Shown one piece after another: positions 25,859 to 36,220 of a stretch of DNA of 64,000 nucleotides (position 1 is the stretch's first letter; each line of letters begins with the position of its first letter). A model generated the notes under the pieces. That model did no database searches and was not told where the DNA came from. It worked only from the letters and a program-made list of their open reading frames with translations. Origin of the DNA: Streptomyces sp. NBC_01224 (GTDB lineage Bacteria > Actinomycetota > Actinomycetes > Streptomycetales > Streptomycetaceae); the NCBI RefSeq assembly GCF_036002945.1, contig NZ_CP108529.1:8365001-8429000 (forward strand), in the 5' to 3' direction. A program made the translations under genes and the position numbers.

Positions 25859-27473
25859 CGGATCCTCACCACTTCTCCCGCCCGCGCCGCGGTCGGGCAG
25901 CCGCCCCTGACCGCGACCCGCCCCGCCACCACGACGGTATCGATGCCTTCGGGGGCCAGCAGCGGTCGGTCGAAGGTGGCGGTGTCACGTACCGACGCCG
26001 GGTCGAGGACGACCAGATCGGCGAGGGCGCCGTCGCGGACCACGCCGCGGCCGGTGAGCCCGAACCGCCGGGCCGGCAGACCGGTCATCTTGTGCACCGC
26101 GTTCTCCAGCCGGATCAGTTGCTGGTCGCGGCCGTAATGGCCGAGTACGCGGGCGAAACTTCCCGCCCAACGAGGGTGCGGGCGACCGGGTTTGGGGACT
26201 CCGTCCGAGCCGATCATCGACAGCGGGCTGGCGAGCACCCGCCGGACGTCGTCCTCGCGCATGGAATGGCTGATGATGGTCACCTCGCCCTGCTCGGCCA
26301 GCAGCAGGTCGCACGCGTAGTCGACCGGGTGGACGCCGCGCCCGGCGGCGAGGTCGGCGATGCTGCGTCCCTCGGCCTCCGGGTGCGCCTGCGCGGCGGC
26401 CACGGTGATGAGGTCCCAGCCACCGTTGCCCACGGTGTTCTCCCACCCCTTGACGCCCTGAGCGATGTCCGTCCGGATCCGCTCACGCGTATCGGCCCGG
26501 CGCAGCCGTTCCAGCAGGGCACCGATGCCGCCCTCGCTCGTCCACGGTGGCAGCATGGCGTGCAGAACGGTGCTGCCCGCGGTGTACGGGTAGACGTCGC
26601 ACAGCACGTCCACGCCTTCGGCGCGGGCCTGTTCCAGCCGGGGCAGGGTGCGCAGCGTGGCGCCCCAGGCGTGCCGGCCCGCGGTCTTGTGGTGGGAGAT
26701 CTGCAGCGGGGCGCCGGAGCGCACCGCGATCTCCAGGGCTTCTTCCAGGGCGGTCTCCACCTGTGACATCTCGTCGCGCAGATGGGTGACGTAGGGCTTG
26801 CCATGACGCGCGGCGACTCCGGCCAGCGCGACGATCTCCTCGGTGTCGGCGTAGGTGCCCGGCGGGTAGATCAGCCCCGTGGACAGGCCGGCCGCACCCT
26901 GGCCGAGCGCCTGGTCGAGCAGCGCGCACATGGTGTCCAGCTCGTCGGGCCGGGGCGGGCGGGCCTCGAAGCCCATCACCCCTGCGCGCAGCGTGCCGTG
27001 GCCGACCAACGAGGCGATGTGGGTGCGGCGCAGGGCAGGGTCCTGTCCGGTGGCGAATGCGTCGAAGTCCACGGCGGGCCGTACAGGTCCGAGCCCGAAC
27101 GTCACTCTGAGATGCTCGGCGAGTGAAGGCAGCCGTTCCGGCAGCGAAGGGAACAGGCTCGTCCCGCAGTTGCCGCAGATCTCCGTGGTGACGCCCTGCA
27201 GCAGTGGTGCGAGGCGAAGGTCGTCGACCGGCTCCGCGGTGCCGTCGGCGCCGTGGGGTGCCGCGAGGGCGTCGGAGTGCGTGTGCACATCGATGAAGCC
27301 GGGCGCGATGACCTGACCGGTCACATTCAGAGTCTCTGCCGCCGCGGCCGGGGTGCCGGCGGGAAGCACGGCGATCCGTCGGTCCACCACCGCGATGTCC
27401 GCGTCCCTGGCAGGTGCGCCGGTTCCGTCGACGAGTGTGCCGCCGCGCAGCAGAAGATCCAGTGGGCGGCCCA

Positions 27474-27477
<4 letters not shown>
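25855..27477 (-). CDS. N-acyl-D-amino-acid deacylase (D-aminoacylase)
   Basis: 540 residues. LLLRGGTLVDGTGAPARDADIAV opens the beta-sandwich of amidohydrolases; APGFIDVHTHSD supplies the H-x-H pair; GVTTEICGNCG is the family's cysteine-bearing metal site; QISHHKTAG and ISHSMREDDVRRVL carry further ligands; SMIGSDGVPKPGRPHPR has the catalytic Asp, and the end closes with ADLVVLDPASVRD. This matches the D-aminoacylase/dihydroorotase-like subgroup that frees D-amino acids from N-acyl forms. The GTG start at 27477 overlaps the ATPase stop; it is part of the coupled ABC operon. Confidence 0.9.
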
Positions 27478-28243
<766 letters not shown>

Positions 28244-28247
<4 letters not shown>

Positions 28248-29230
28248 GCCGCTGCCTCCTTCCTGTCACGCCCGGGTACGAGATTCGCCAGGACCCTGCG
28301 ACGCAACGGTGGGGCGGCGCCCGGGCTGTAGCGGCGTTCGACGGCATGCTGGCCGATGCTCGCGATCGTGGTGAGCACCAGGTACCAGAGGGAAGCCACC
28401 AGCAGCAGCGCCACCACCTCGAAATTGGCGAGGTAGAGGTGCTGGGAGACGGTCATCAGATCGGCGCCCGCGATGACCGAGACCAGCGAGGTCGTCTTGA
28501 GCATGGAGATGAACTGGTTGCCGAACGGCGGGATGATGACTCTCATCGCCTGCGGAAGGATGATCCGGGACAGGATCTGACGGTTCGACATGCCGATGGA
28601 CGCACCCGCCTCGCGCTGGCCGGGGTCCACGCTCTGAATGCCGGCCCGCACGATCTCGGCCATGTAGGCGCCCTCGTTGATGGAGAGGCCGAGCAGGGCC
28701 GCCACGAAGCCGGTGATGACCTGGTTGGACTGCCAGCTGATGAGTTTCGGGCCGTCGAACGGGACACCGATGCTGATCACCGGGAAGAGCAGGGCCAGGT
28801 TGAACCAGAAGATGAGCTGGACCAGCAGCGGGGTGCCCCGGAAGAACCAGGTGTAGGCACCGGCGGTGAGACGCAGGACCGGGCTGTCGGAGAGCTGCAT
28901 CACCGCGACGAGTACCCCGATGGCGATGCCGAGAGCCATCGAGACGAGCGTGAGCTGAATGGTCACCCCGAGACCCTTGAGGATCACGCCGTCGAACTGG
29001 TACTTGGCGACGATGTCCCAGTGCAGGTTGGGATTGACGATGACGGTGTAGGCGAGCCACACCGCGAACAGTGCGGCGGCGAGGACCGCCAGCCAGCGCC
29101 CGGGACGGGGGCGCCGGGTCACCTGGAGGGAGAGGTCCTCCTCCGGCGTTGTCGCATTCGTTGTGGCGGCTGCCGGTGCCGCACCGAGGGCGGCGCCGGG
29201 CATTTTCCGGTGGCTCATGTCCGCACTCAC
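28244..29230 (-). CDS. polar amino-acid ABC importer, permease
   Basis: About 328 residues from GTG 29230, which overlaps the upstream stop as GTGA; an ATG at 29218 is the alternative. The first 45 residues are a Pro/Ala/Thr-rich cytosolic extension, then about six membrane helices. FFRGTPLLVQLIFW and the EAA loop EAGASIGMSNRQILSRIILPQAM are the usual signature of HisM-type permeases that contact the ATPase. It works with the neighbouring ATPase and binding lipoprotein. Confidence 0.92.
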
Positions 29231-30111
29231 TGCCCGTCGTTCACGGTGGCCTCGGGCACGGCGCTGCCGCCGACTCCCCAGGTGTCGAGGATCTTCTTGT
29301 AATCGCCGTTGTCGATCAGTTCCTGCAGGGCCTTGTGGACGGCATCGCGCAACCCGCCCTGGCTCTTCGCGGCCGCGATGCCCCAGGGGGCGGTGCCGTA
29401 CTGTGTCGGCAGAACCTCGTAAGCGCTGCTCTTCTTTGTGAACATCCTGGCGACGGGATAGTCGACGATGGTCGCGACTGCGCGTCCGCTGTCCAGCTGC
29501 AGCAGCCCGGTCGGCGCGTCCTCGCTCTGCGAGATCCGCATCTTCTCCTTGCACCTGGCGTTCTGTTCTTCGCCGATGTGGAGGTTCGAGCTGCCCTTGG
29601 CGAGGACGACGGTCTTTCCGCACAGGTCCGTGAGGGACTTGATGCCCTGCGGGTTGCCCTTCTTCGTCATGATGACGCCGCCGGTGCGGAAGTAGTCGAC
29701 GAAGTCGACCGCCCGGCGCCGCTGGGCACTGTCCGTCATGGACGACATGACCAGGTCGAAGCGTCCGGACTCCAGGCCGGGGATCAGCCCGTCGAAGGCG
29801 GCATTGGTGAGTTCGAGCTTCAGCTTGAGCCGCTCGGCGATGGCCTCGGCCAGGTCGGGGTCGACACCTGTGAGCCGGGTGGTCCCGGGCTCGTACATCT
29901 CCATCGGCGGGTATCCCACCGCGGTGGCCACCCGGAGCACACCCTTCTGCCGGTACTGCGCGGGGAGCAGCTCGGCTGCGGTCCGGCCGGCGGCGGCCTG
30001 CGAGGAACTGCCGGACGGGGTGTCACCCTGGCCGGAGCGGCCACACGCGGTGGCCGCGAGAGCCACTACTGCCAGGGCTGCCAGACAGCGCAGAGAACGG
30101 GGACGATTCAT
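29227..30111 (-). CDS. amino-acid ABC importer, substrate-binding lipoprotein
   Basis: 294 residues. LVVALAATAC-type lipobox (ALAATAC, Cys at about residue 23) after a basic start marks a lipoprotein. The mature part is a type II periplasmic binding protein of SBP_bac_3: VLRVATAVGYPPMEM, LTGVDPDLAEAIAERL, and FDGLIPGLESGRFDLVMSSM are characteristic. It captures a polar amino acid outside the membrane. First gene of the five-gene operon that ends at 25013; AGGGAGAAAT lies before its ATG. Confidence 0.92.
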   Translation of the reverse strand: MNRPRSLRCLAALAVVALAATACGRSGQGDTPSGSSSQAAAGRTAAELLPAQYRQKGVLRVATAVGYPPMEMYEPGTTRLTGVDPDLAEAIAERLKLKLELTNAAFDGLIPGLESGRFDLVMSSMTDSAQRRRAVDFVDYFRTGGVIMTKKGNPQGIKSLTDLCGKTVVLAKGSSNLHIGEEQNARCKEKMRISQSEDAPTGLLQLDSGRAVATIVDYPVARMFTKKSSAYEVLPTQYGTAPWGIAAAKSQGGLRDAVHKALQELIDNGDYKKILDTWGVGGSAVPEATVNDGQ

Positions 30112-30263
30112 CGGATTTCTCCCTCACGGGGTGGCGGTGCGCCGATGCTGGCAGTCGCGCCCGGGTGAATGGAAGATGATGAAGCTATTCATGCCTGACC
30201 ATCGAAATCCGTACGGGTCCGAATCTCTGTGGACGAGGACCCCGAACGGGAACGCGGCAACGC

Positions 30264-30860
30264 ATGCGATAACCACTCGGCCGGCGTGCACTGCTGCTCG
30301 GCACCGGTGGACTGCTCACGGGATCCACGGGCTGCTCGGCAACCTCCCGGAGTGCGGCCGGCCCGTCCGAGTCGGTATCCCCGACGTCCCTGTCTCCGTC
30401 TCCGCTCGCGTCCTTGCCCGCGACCACGGCCTGGCGCCCCGCCCGCGCCGACGTGGACCCCACCGTGAAGCTGCGCGCCGTACAGGTGGTGGAGGCGATC
30501 GGTGAGTGGCCCACCGGGCAGGGCGGTGCGGCGGCAGCGAAGAGACGGGTGGCCGCGCCGTCGCTGGTGAAGTGGGCGCATCCGTCCGACCGTCCTACGG
30601 GCCCTGCTGCGACTGGCCGGTACGTACCGGATGGATGTCTCCGTGTTCCGCTCCGGGCCTTCGACGTATGGCGGATCGACGGGCACACGGTCGTCGATCC
30701 GGCCACTCCGCGCCGGTTGACCGAGTCCTTCATCCGGGATGCGGCGGCGGCCGGCTCGTACAACGTCGGCGAACCGGTCCAGCTCTCCGGGGACGCGACG
30801 GCGAATCAGTTCTTCACCGACACCCATCACGACGATGTGCACGTGGGATTCACGCGCTGA
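30264..30860 (+). pseudogene. decayed lipoprotein/DUF gene with early stop and deletions
   Basis: ATG 30264 is followed by CGA and then TAA, i.e. a stop at codon 3. The same frame then reads PLGRRALLLGTGGLLTGSTGC, a lipoprotein signal with lipobox, a Ser/Pro linker and LRAVQVVEAIGEWPTGQGG. After KRRV the frame changes: the next stretch fits a different frame (VLRALLRLAGTYRMDVSVF), then returns for FDVWRIDGHTVVDPATPRRL through FFTDTHHDDVHVGF to TGA. Two deletions and a nonsense mutation are the simplest reading. The conserved end resembles a streptomycete lipoprotein family with a THHDxVHxGF finish; intact members are about twice as long, from memory. Confidence 0.7.
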
Positions 30861-30878
30861 TGACGCCCGCGATGCGGC

Positions 30879-31412
30879 TCAGGCGCGCTGGTCGAGACCG
30901 GCGCTGAGCGGTGGCTGCGGGGCGTCGAGCAGCGAGGTGTCCACCTCGCCGACGCCCCAGCCGTACGCCAGCTTGTGCACTTCCAGTACGAAGAACGAGT
31001 CGGTCGAGACGACTCCGTCGATGTGATGCAGCCTGCGGTTCATCAGGTCGGTGAAGTGATCGGTGTCCCGGCAGATCACTTCCGCCATCACGTCGTAGGT
31101 ACCCGCAGTCATGATGACGTAGGAGGTCTCGGGCAACTCCCTCAGCCGTCGGCAGACCTCCTGGGCGCTGCCCGGCCTGACCCGGATGCCGACCATGGCG
31201 AACCGGTCGAAGCCGATGGTCAGCGGGTTGGCGATACCGACGATCTGGAGGGTGCCGTTCTCCTCCATGCGCTGAACGCGGTAACGCACGGAGGAGGCCG
31301 GAATGTCCAGTTCCTCGGCGATCTGGCTGTACGGGCGGCGGCCGTCCGCTTGAAGTGCGGCGATGATCTGACGGTCGGTGTCGTCCAGGGGGCTGCCACC
31401 CAGCGTGCTCAT
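30879..31412 (-). CDS. Lrp/AsnC-family regulator
   Basis: 177 residues. The N-terminal helix-turn-helix reads LDDTDRQIIAALQADGRRPYSQIAEELDIP and the C-terminal RAM ligand domain reads VICRDTDHFTDLMNRRLHHIDGV. Ligands of the family are amino acids. It sits downstream of, and on the same strand as, an amine oxidase-like flavoenzyme and an aldehyde dehydrogenase; the palindromes at 34554-34594 are candidate sites. Local feedback on amine or polyamine catabolism is inferred. Confidence 0.9.
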   Translation of the reverse strand: MSTLGGSPLDDTDRQIIAALQADGRRPYSQIAEELDIPASSVRYRVQRMEENGTLQIVGIANPLTIGFDRFAMVGIRVRPGSAQEVCRRLRELPETSYVIMTAGTYDVMAEVICRDTDHFTDLMNRRLHHIDGVVSTDSFFVLEVHKLAYGWGVGEVDTSLLDAPQPPLSAGLDQRA

Positions 31413-31492
31413 GCTGTGCTCCGGCTCTCATGTACGGCCCGCCACGGTGTGCGGGCCTGGATCTTCGGTCGTACGGGCCTATCCTGCCCGGC

Positions 31493-32908
31493 TCAGGAGT
31501 CGAAGCCGAGGCCGAGCCGGTCCAGGGCGCGCAGCCACAGGTTGCGGTGGCCGTACGTGTCCTCACGGGCCATGGACCACCGGGTGGCCTCGACGCCGAG
31601 ATAGCGGACCGGCTCCGGGGGGAAGGGCACCGGGGGGCGGCGGATCATGGCGGGCCGGAGCCGTTCCGTGCGCCGGCCGGAGAGCAGGTCGAGCATCACC
31701 TGGGCGCCGTAGCGGGTGGCGCCGACGCCGAGTCCGGTGAAGCCGAGGGCGTAGGAGATCCGGCCGCGCGCGGCGGTGCCCGCGAACATGCAGAAGCGGG
31801 TGGTGGAGTCGATGACGCCGCCCCACGAGTGCGAGAAGCGGACGCCGGCGAGGGCGGGGAAGGCTTCGGCGAACTGGGCGGCGAGAATGTCGAAGGTGGC
31901 GGGGCGCTGGGTGAGACGCTCCTCGACCCGGTTGCCGTAGTGATAGATGGCGTCGTAACCGCCGAACAGGATGCGGTTGTCGTCGGTCTTGCGGAGGTAG
32001 TGGAACTGATTGCCCGCGTCGGTGATTCCGTGCTCGCCGATCCAGCCGATGGCGGCGAGCTGCTCATTGCTCAGGGGTTCGGTGGTCAGCGCGTAGTCGT
32101 AGACCGGAATCATGGTGAGCGAGAGGCGTTTGAGCAGGGGCCGGTAGACGTTGGTGGCGAGGGCGACCTGCCGGGCACCGACCGCGGCGTAGGGGGTGGT
32201 GAGGCGGACCCGGCCGGCATGACGGGTGGCCAGGGCGGTGACTTCGGTGTGCTCGGCGATGCGGACTCCGAGGTCGAGGCAGGCGGTGCGCAGGCCCCAG
32301 ACGAGGCGGGCGGGGTCGAGGAGTGCGTAGTCGGGGGACCACAGGCCGGCTGTCCAGAGGGGGGAGTCGACGTAGCTCCGCAGTTCGTCACGGTCCAGCA
32401 GCCTGGTCTGTTCGCCGTACCGGCGGGCGAGCGCATGGGCGCCCTTGAGTCCTTCGGCCTGCCAGGGGGTGGCGGCGGTGGTGACCTTGCCGCTGCGTAT
32501 GAACCCGCAGTCGATGTCATGGGTGTCCAGGTCGCGCCGGAAGGCGTCGAAGTTCTCCATGCCCAGGCGGTGCAGCAGCCGGGACTCGGTGGGCCAGCGG
32601 TCGGCGCCGTTGGCGAGACCGTGGGTGATGCTGGGGGAGCAGAAACCGCCGTTCCGGCCGCTGGCCGCGTGGCCGCAGGTGCTCTGTTCGAGGACGAGGA
32701 CGTCTCGTTCGGGGCGGGCGCGTTTGGCGAGCAGGGCGGTCCACAGCCCGGTGTAACCGCCGCCGACGACGGCGAGATCGCAGGTGGTGTCGGCGGTCAG
32801 CCGGGGCAGCGGTGTGGGGTGCTCGGGCCGGTCCAGCCAGTAGGGGGCGGCCTTCGTGTCGCGCAGTCGGTTGCGGTGGTCGGTGGGGCGGGGGGCTGCG
32901 GTGGTCAT
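31493..32908 (-). CDS. FAD-dependent amine / gamma-glutamylputrescine oxidase-like protein
   Basis: 471 residues of the DAO/DadA superfamily. The FAD Rossmann motif is LAVVGGGYTGLWTALLAKR (about residues 45-63), followed by CGHAASGRNGG, which in this group positions the flavin, and a C-terminal GFTGLGVGATRYGAQVML that binds the pyrophosphate side. The N-terminal YWLDRPEHPTPLPRL is typical of the PuuB-like oxidases. It oxidises an amine to an aldehyde plus ammonia, which fits the adjacent aldehyde dehydrogenase. A role in polyamine breakdown is inferred from family and context; other amines are possible. Confidence 0.85.
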   Translation of the reverse strand: MTTAAPRPTDHRNRLRDTKAAPYWLDRPEHPTPLPRLTADTTCDLAVVGGGYTGLWTALLAKRARPERDVLVLEQSTCGHAASGRNGGFCSPSITHGLANGADRWPTESRLLHRLGMENFDAFRRDLDTHDIDCGFIRSGKVTTAATPWQAEGLKGAHALARRYGEQTRLLDRDELRSYVDSPLWTAGLWSPDYALLDPARLVWGLRTACLDLGVRIAEHTEVTALATRHAGRVRLTTPYAAVGARQVALATNVYRPLLKRLSLTMIPVYDYALTTEPLSNEQLAAIGWIGEHGITDAGNQFHYLRKTDDNRILFGGYDAIYHYGNRVEERLTQRPATFDILAAQFAEAFPALAGVRFSHSWGGVIDSTTRFCMFAGTAARGRISYALGFTGLGVGATRYGAQVMLDLLSGRRTERLRPAMIRRPPVPFPPEPVRYLGVEATRWSMAREDTYGHRNLWLRALDRLGLGFDS

Positions 32909-32949
32909 CTGGCGGGTACCTCGTTACCGGCGTGGTGGGGCAGCGCGGG

Positions 32950-32980
32950 CCGGGGCCCCCATTCTGGTCGGGGGCCCCGG
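32950..32980 (-). terminator. strong intercistronic hairpin
   Basis: CCGGGGCCCCC (32950-32960) and GGGGGCCCCGG (32970-32980) form a perfect 11-bp stem with a 9-base loop. It lies between the aldehyde dehydrogenase and oxidase genes, which read leftward, so it may reduce read-through or protect the upstream messenger. Confidence 0.65.
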
Positions 32981-33010
32981 TCGGCGGACGGTGGAGTGGG
33001 CGCGGGGCGG

Positions 33011-34459
33011 TCAGAGACTGATGACGCCGGTACGGGTGTCGGTCATGTCCATGAGCGTCCACTTGCCGCCGATGCGGCCCCAGCCGGTGGAGCGGCTGCC
33101 GGCGCCGCCGAAGGGCATGTTGATGTCCCACCAGTTGTTGCTCTCGTTCACGACGACCTGGCCGACGGCCATTTCCTCGATGAAGCGGAAGGCGGAGGTC
33201 ATGCTGCGGGTGAAGACGGCGCCCTGGAGGCCCAGTTTGTCGTCGTTGGCAATGCGCAACAGGTCGTCCTCGTCCCGCCCGGTGATGATCGGGACGACCG
33301 GGCCGAAGGACTCCTCGCGGGACAGCAGGCTGTCCTCGGGCACCCCGTCCACCACGGTGAACTCGTAGTAGAGGTCCGTGGGGTGTCCTGAAGCGCGCTT
33401 GCCGCCGAGCAGGATGCGCGCGCCGCGCTCGCGCGCGTCGGCCATGTGACGGTCCATCTTGGCCGCGACGCCCTCGTTGTTGAGGGGGCCGAGAACCGTC
33501 TTGGGGTCGAACGGGTCGCCGAGGGTGATGCGCTGGGCCTCGCGCAGCACGGCCTCGACGAACTCGTCGTGGATGTCGGCGTGCACGATGACGCGTTCGG
33601 TGGCGCAGCAGACCTGTCCGGCGCACGGGTAGGCGCCGTCGACGGCGGCCTTGGCAGCGGCCTCGACATCGGCGTCCGCGAGGACGACGAGCGGGCCGTT
33701 GCCCGAGCACTCCATGATGGAGCGCTTGAGGCCGGCGGCGGACTGGATCTTCGCCCCGGTCGCGGTGGAGCCGATGAAGCCGATCGCGTGGATGCCCTCG
33801 TGGCGTACCAGCGCATCGCCGGTGTCACCCTCGCCGGGCACGATGTTGACGAGGCCGTCGGACAGTCCGGCGGCGACGAACGCCTCCATCGCCTTGAGAA
33901 CGGTGAGCGGGGTGTTGGCAGGCGGCTTGACGACATGGGCGTTGCCGGTGGCGAGTCCGGGGGCGACGAACTCCGCGAGCATCAGCAGCGGGAAGTTCCA
34001 CGGCGTGATGATGCCCCAAGTGCCCACCGGGCGCTGGAAGGTGAACATCCGCTTGGTGTTGTCGGTGGAGGGCAGCGTCTCGCCGTGCAGCCGTACAGCG
34101 TCCTCGGCGTGCAGGTGGAAGAGCTTGGCCGCCTCCTCGATGTCAGCGACGGACTCGGCGAGCGGCTTGCCCTGCTCCAGGGACTGGAGGCGGGCGAGTT
34201 CGTCCACGCGCTTGCCGAGTTCCGTACCGATGCGGTGACAGAGCTCGGCGCGGGTCCACACATTGGTCGCGGCCCAGGCCGGCTGGGCCGCGTTCGCGGC
34301 ACGCACGGCCGTGTCGACGTCGGCGGCCGCGGGCAGCGGGAAGGTGCCCACGAGTTCGCCCGTCGCGGGGCTGATGACCTCGTGGGTGGTCCCGGATGTG
34401 CCGTCGGTGTAGGCGCCGTTGATGAAGAGCTGGTGCCGGTCGGCGGTCGGGGTGGTCAT
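33011..34459 (-). CDS. NAD-dependent aldehyde dehydrogenase
   Basis: 482 residues from ATG 34459 (GAGAGG upstream). GIITPWNFPLLMLAEFVAPG gives the NAD-binding and catalytic Asn, GFIGSTATGAKI the dinucleotide strand, MECSGNGPLVVLADAD the catalytic Glu (with Cys-Ser instead of the usual Leu-Gly after it), and GQVCCATERVIVH the catalytic Cys. The family oxidises aldehydes from amine degradation such as gamma-glutamyl-gamma-aminobutyraldehyde or succinate semialdehyde. It is the promoter-proximal gene of the operon with the amine oxidase and Lrp gene, and divergent from the APC permease. Confidence 0.92.
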   Translation of the reverse strand: MTTPTADRHQLFINGAYTDGTSGTTHEVISPATGELVGTFPLPAAADVDTAVRAANAAQPAWAATNVWTRAELCHRIGTELGKRVDELARLQSLEQGKPLAESVADIEEAAKLFHLHAEDAVRLHGETLPSTDNTKRMFTFQRPVGTWGIITPWNFPLLMLAEFVAPGLATGNAHVVKPPANTPLTVLKAMEAFVAAGLSDGLVNIVPGEGDTGDALVRHEGIHAIGFIGSTATGAKIQSAAGLKRSIMECSGNGPLVVLADADVEAAAKAAVDGAYPCAGQVCCATERVIVHADIHDEFVEAVLREAQRITLGDPFDPKTVLGPLNNEGVAAKMDRHMADARERGARILLGGKRASGHPTDLYYEFTVVDGVPEDSLLSREESFGPVVPIITGRDEDDLLRIANDDKLGLQGAVFTRSMTSAFRFIEEMAVGQVVVNESNNWWDINMPFGGAGSRSTGWGRIGGKWTLMDMTDTRTGVISL

Positions 34460-34553
34460 GCGTTGGCCTCTCTGTCCTGTTCCTGACCGGGAACGGGCGC
34501 GTCGGCTCTGGGCCGCGCCGGCCCGGGTCGGGTGCGAAGCGATGACTGGAGAC

Positions 34554-34594
34554 TTGCTGAGCAATCAGGAACTGTCAAGACTGCTGAATCAGCA
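34554..34594. promoter_or_regulatory. two palindromes in divergent promoter, possible Lrp sites
   Basis: TTGCT-G-AGCAA (34554-34564) and TGCTGA-A-TCAGCA (34582-34594) are perfect palindromes centred 29 bases apart (about three helical turns), sharing the half-site TGCTGA. They lie between the aldehyde dehydrogenase and permease genes and could bind the neighbouring Lrp protein. Confidence 0.5.
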
Positions 34595-34628
34595 AAACTC
34601 AAAGTCGATCATTGCTTGTTCGTGAGTA

Positions 34629-34658
34629 TTGACAGGTGTTTTTCGCTTCATCTATAAC
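34629..34658 (+). promoter_or_regulatory. sigma-70-like promoter for the permease
   Basis: TTGACA (34629-34634) and TATAAC (34653-34658) with an 18-base spacer, about 48 bases before the permease ATG. A close match to the vegetative consensus, in a locally AT-rich stretch. Confidence 0.65.
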
Positions 34659-34705
34659 CGGGCCCCAACGACTCTCCTGTCTGCGCCCACCCTGAGGGGA
34701 AGCCC

Positions 34706-36166
34706 ATGTCATCCCAGCCAAAGACCCCAGCCCCACCCTCGCCGGACCCTTCGGACTCCTCGGGAGCGGCGGGTGCTTCCACCCCGGCACTGCCGAAGAA
34801 GATGAGCTGGTTCGACGGATTCGCGATGTCGCTGACCATGCCGGCGGCACTCATCGCCTCGCTCGGCGCCTCCATCGGCGGCCTCGGCGCCTGGGGTGCG
34901 ATCGCCTTGTGGGCGGCCTCGATGGTGCTGGCCACCGCGACCAACTGGATCTACACCGAACTGGCCGCGATGTTCCCCGACTCCTCCGGCGGGATCGCGC
35001 ACTACGCGACCGAGGGCTGGAAGAAGCGGGCGCCCGTGGTGGGCCCGATCGCGAGCATCGGCTACTGGTTCCCCTGGACGACGGCCCTCGCCGTCTACTC
35101 CGGGCTCATCGGCTCCTTCGTCCAGGCCCAGTGGTTCCCCGGCCAGGACTGGAGCCTGGAGTTCGGGCCGCTGAAGGTGGACTTCCCCATAGCGGTGGGC
35201 CTGCTCGTGATGCTGCTGCTGTTCGGCGCCGCGATGATCGGCCTGCATGTCGCCATGTGGGTCGTCTACGTCACCGGCGGTGCGCTGCTGGTGCCGCTCG
35301 CCGTCTTCATTGTCCTGCCGCTGTTCTCCGGTGACTGGAGCGCGCAGGGCCTGCACTGGAATCTGCACGGCGCCGCGGGGTTGCGCGAGGCGCTGGTGTG
35401 GCTGTACGTCATGGCGTGGACATCATTCGGTGTGGAGGTGTGCGCGACCTTCGCCCCCGAGTACAAGGACACGGTGCGCGACACCACCCGGGCCCTGCGC
35501 GCCGGTGTGCTGTTCTCCCTCGGCGTCTTCATCCTGCTGCCGCTGACCCTGTCGGGGTACGTCGGCGAGAAGGCCATCGGCGAGGAACCCACCACCTTCT
35601 TCGTCGGCGCCTTCCAGGACCTGGTGGGCGGCGCCTCCGACCTCATGGTGGTCTTCCTCATCGCCTCGCTGCTGCTCATCATGATCACCGGTCTCGCCGA
35701 CGGCTCCCGGGTGCTGTACGAGATGGGCAAGGCGGGGCTCACCATCAAACAGGTGGGGGTACTGAACAAGCGCGGGGTGCCGGCCCGGGCACTGCTGGTG
35801 GCCCTGGTGCTGAACGTCTTCGTGCTGACGGTGCTTCAGACCCCGCTGGCCATCATCGTCACCGGCAACCTGGGATACATCCTCACCCATGTGCTGGCGG
35901 TCTCCGGCTTCGCGCTGCTGCGCAAGGACCGTCCCGACGCCCTGCGGCCCATCCGGCTGCCCCGTTTCTTCGTGCCCCTGGCCTGGACGCTGGCCGGGTT
36001 CCTCACCGTGGTGCTGGTTGTGGGTGCGACCGGCTTCTCCATCACCGGATACGGCGGTTACACCGAACTGGGTGTGGCGCTCGCCGTCCTGGTCGCGGCC
36101 GTACTGCTGTGGCTGTACCGGATCAAGGTGCAGGACCGGCACGTGACCGACGACCGTACGGTCTGA
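34706..36166 (+). CDS. APC-family amino-acid/polyamine permease
   Basis: 486 residues with about twelve membrane helices. The first 30 residues are a Pro/Ser-rich cytosolic tail. MSWFDGFAMSLTMPAALIASLGASIGGLG holds the GSxIG-type substrate-binding loop of helix 1; FPDSSGGIAHYATEGW is the helix 3 region common to APC carriers; VRDTTRALRAG is the typical cytosolic loop. It imports an amine or amino acid, which fits the divergent amine-oxidation operon. GGGGAAG precedes its ATG by a few bases and a strong promoter stands at 34629-34658. Confidence 0.9.
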   Translation: MSSQPKTPAPPSPDPSDSSGAAGASTPALPKKMSWFDGFAMSLTMPAALIASLGASIGGLGAWGAIALWAASMVLATATNWIYTELAAMFPDSSGGIAHYATEGWKKRAPVVGPIASIGYWFPWTTALAVYSGLIGSFVQAQWFPGQDWSLEFGPLKVDFPIAVGLLVMLLLFGAAMIGLHVAMWVVYVTGGALLVPLAVFIVLPLFSGDWSAQGLHWNLHGAAGLREALVWLYVMAWTSFGVEVCATFAPEYKDTVRDTTRALRAGVLFSLGVFILLPLTLSGYVGEKAIGEEPTTFFVGAFQDLVGGASDLMVVFLIASLLLIMITGLADGSRVLYEMGKAGLTIKQVGVLNKRGVPARALLVALVLNVFVLTVLQTPLAIIVTGNLGYILTHVLAVSGFALLRKDRPDALRPIRLPRFFVPLAWTLAGFLTVVLVVGATGFSITGYGGYTELGVALAVLVAAVLLWLYRIKVQDRHVTDDRTV

Positions 36167-36220
36167 CGACCGGGGCGTACGTACCCGGGCAGGCGCCGGA
36201 ATCAGGCGGAAAGTGGGCCT

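Noticed and set aside
31430..33391. A 653-codon + strand frame over the amine oxidase gene
   Set aside because: Gly/Ala/Val-rich antisense shadow of the flavoenzyme, which has a perfect FAD motif.
34460..34553. Possible riboswitch in the divergent gap
   Set aside because: I see palindromes and a promoter but no known riboswitch core.
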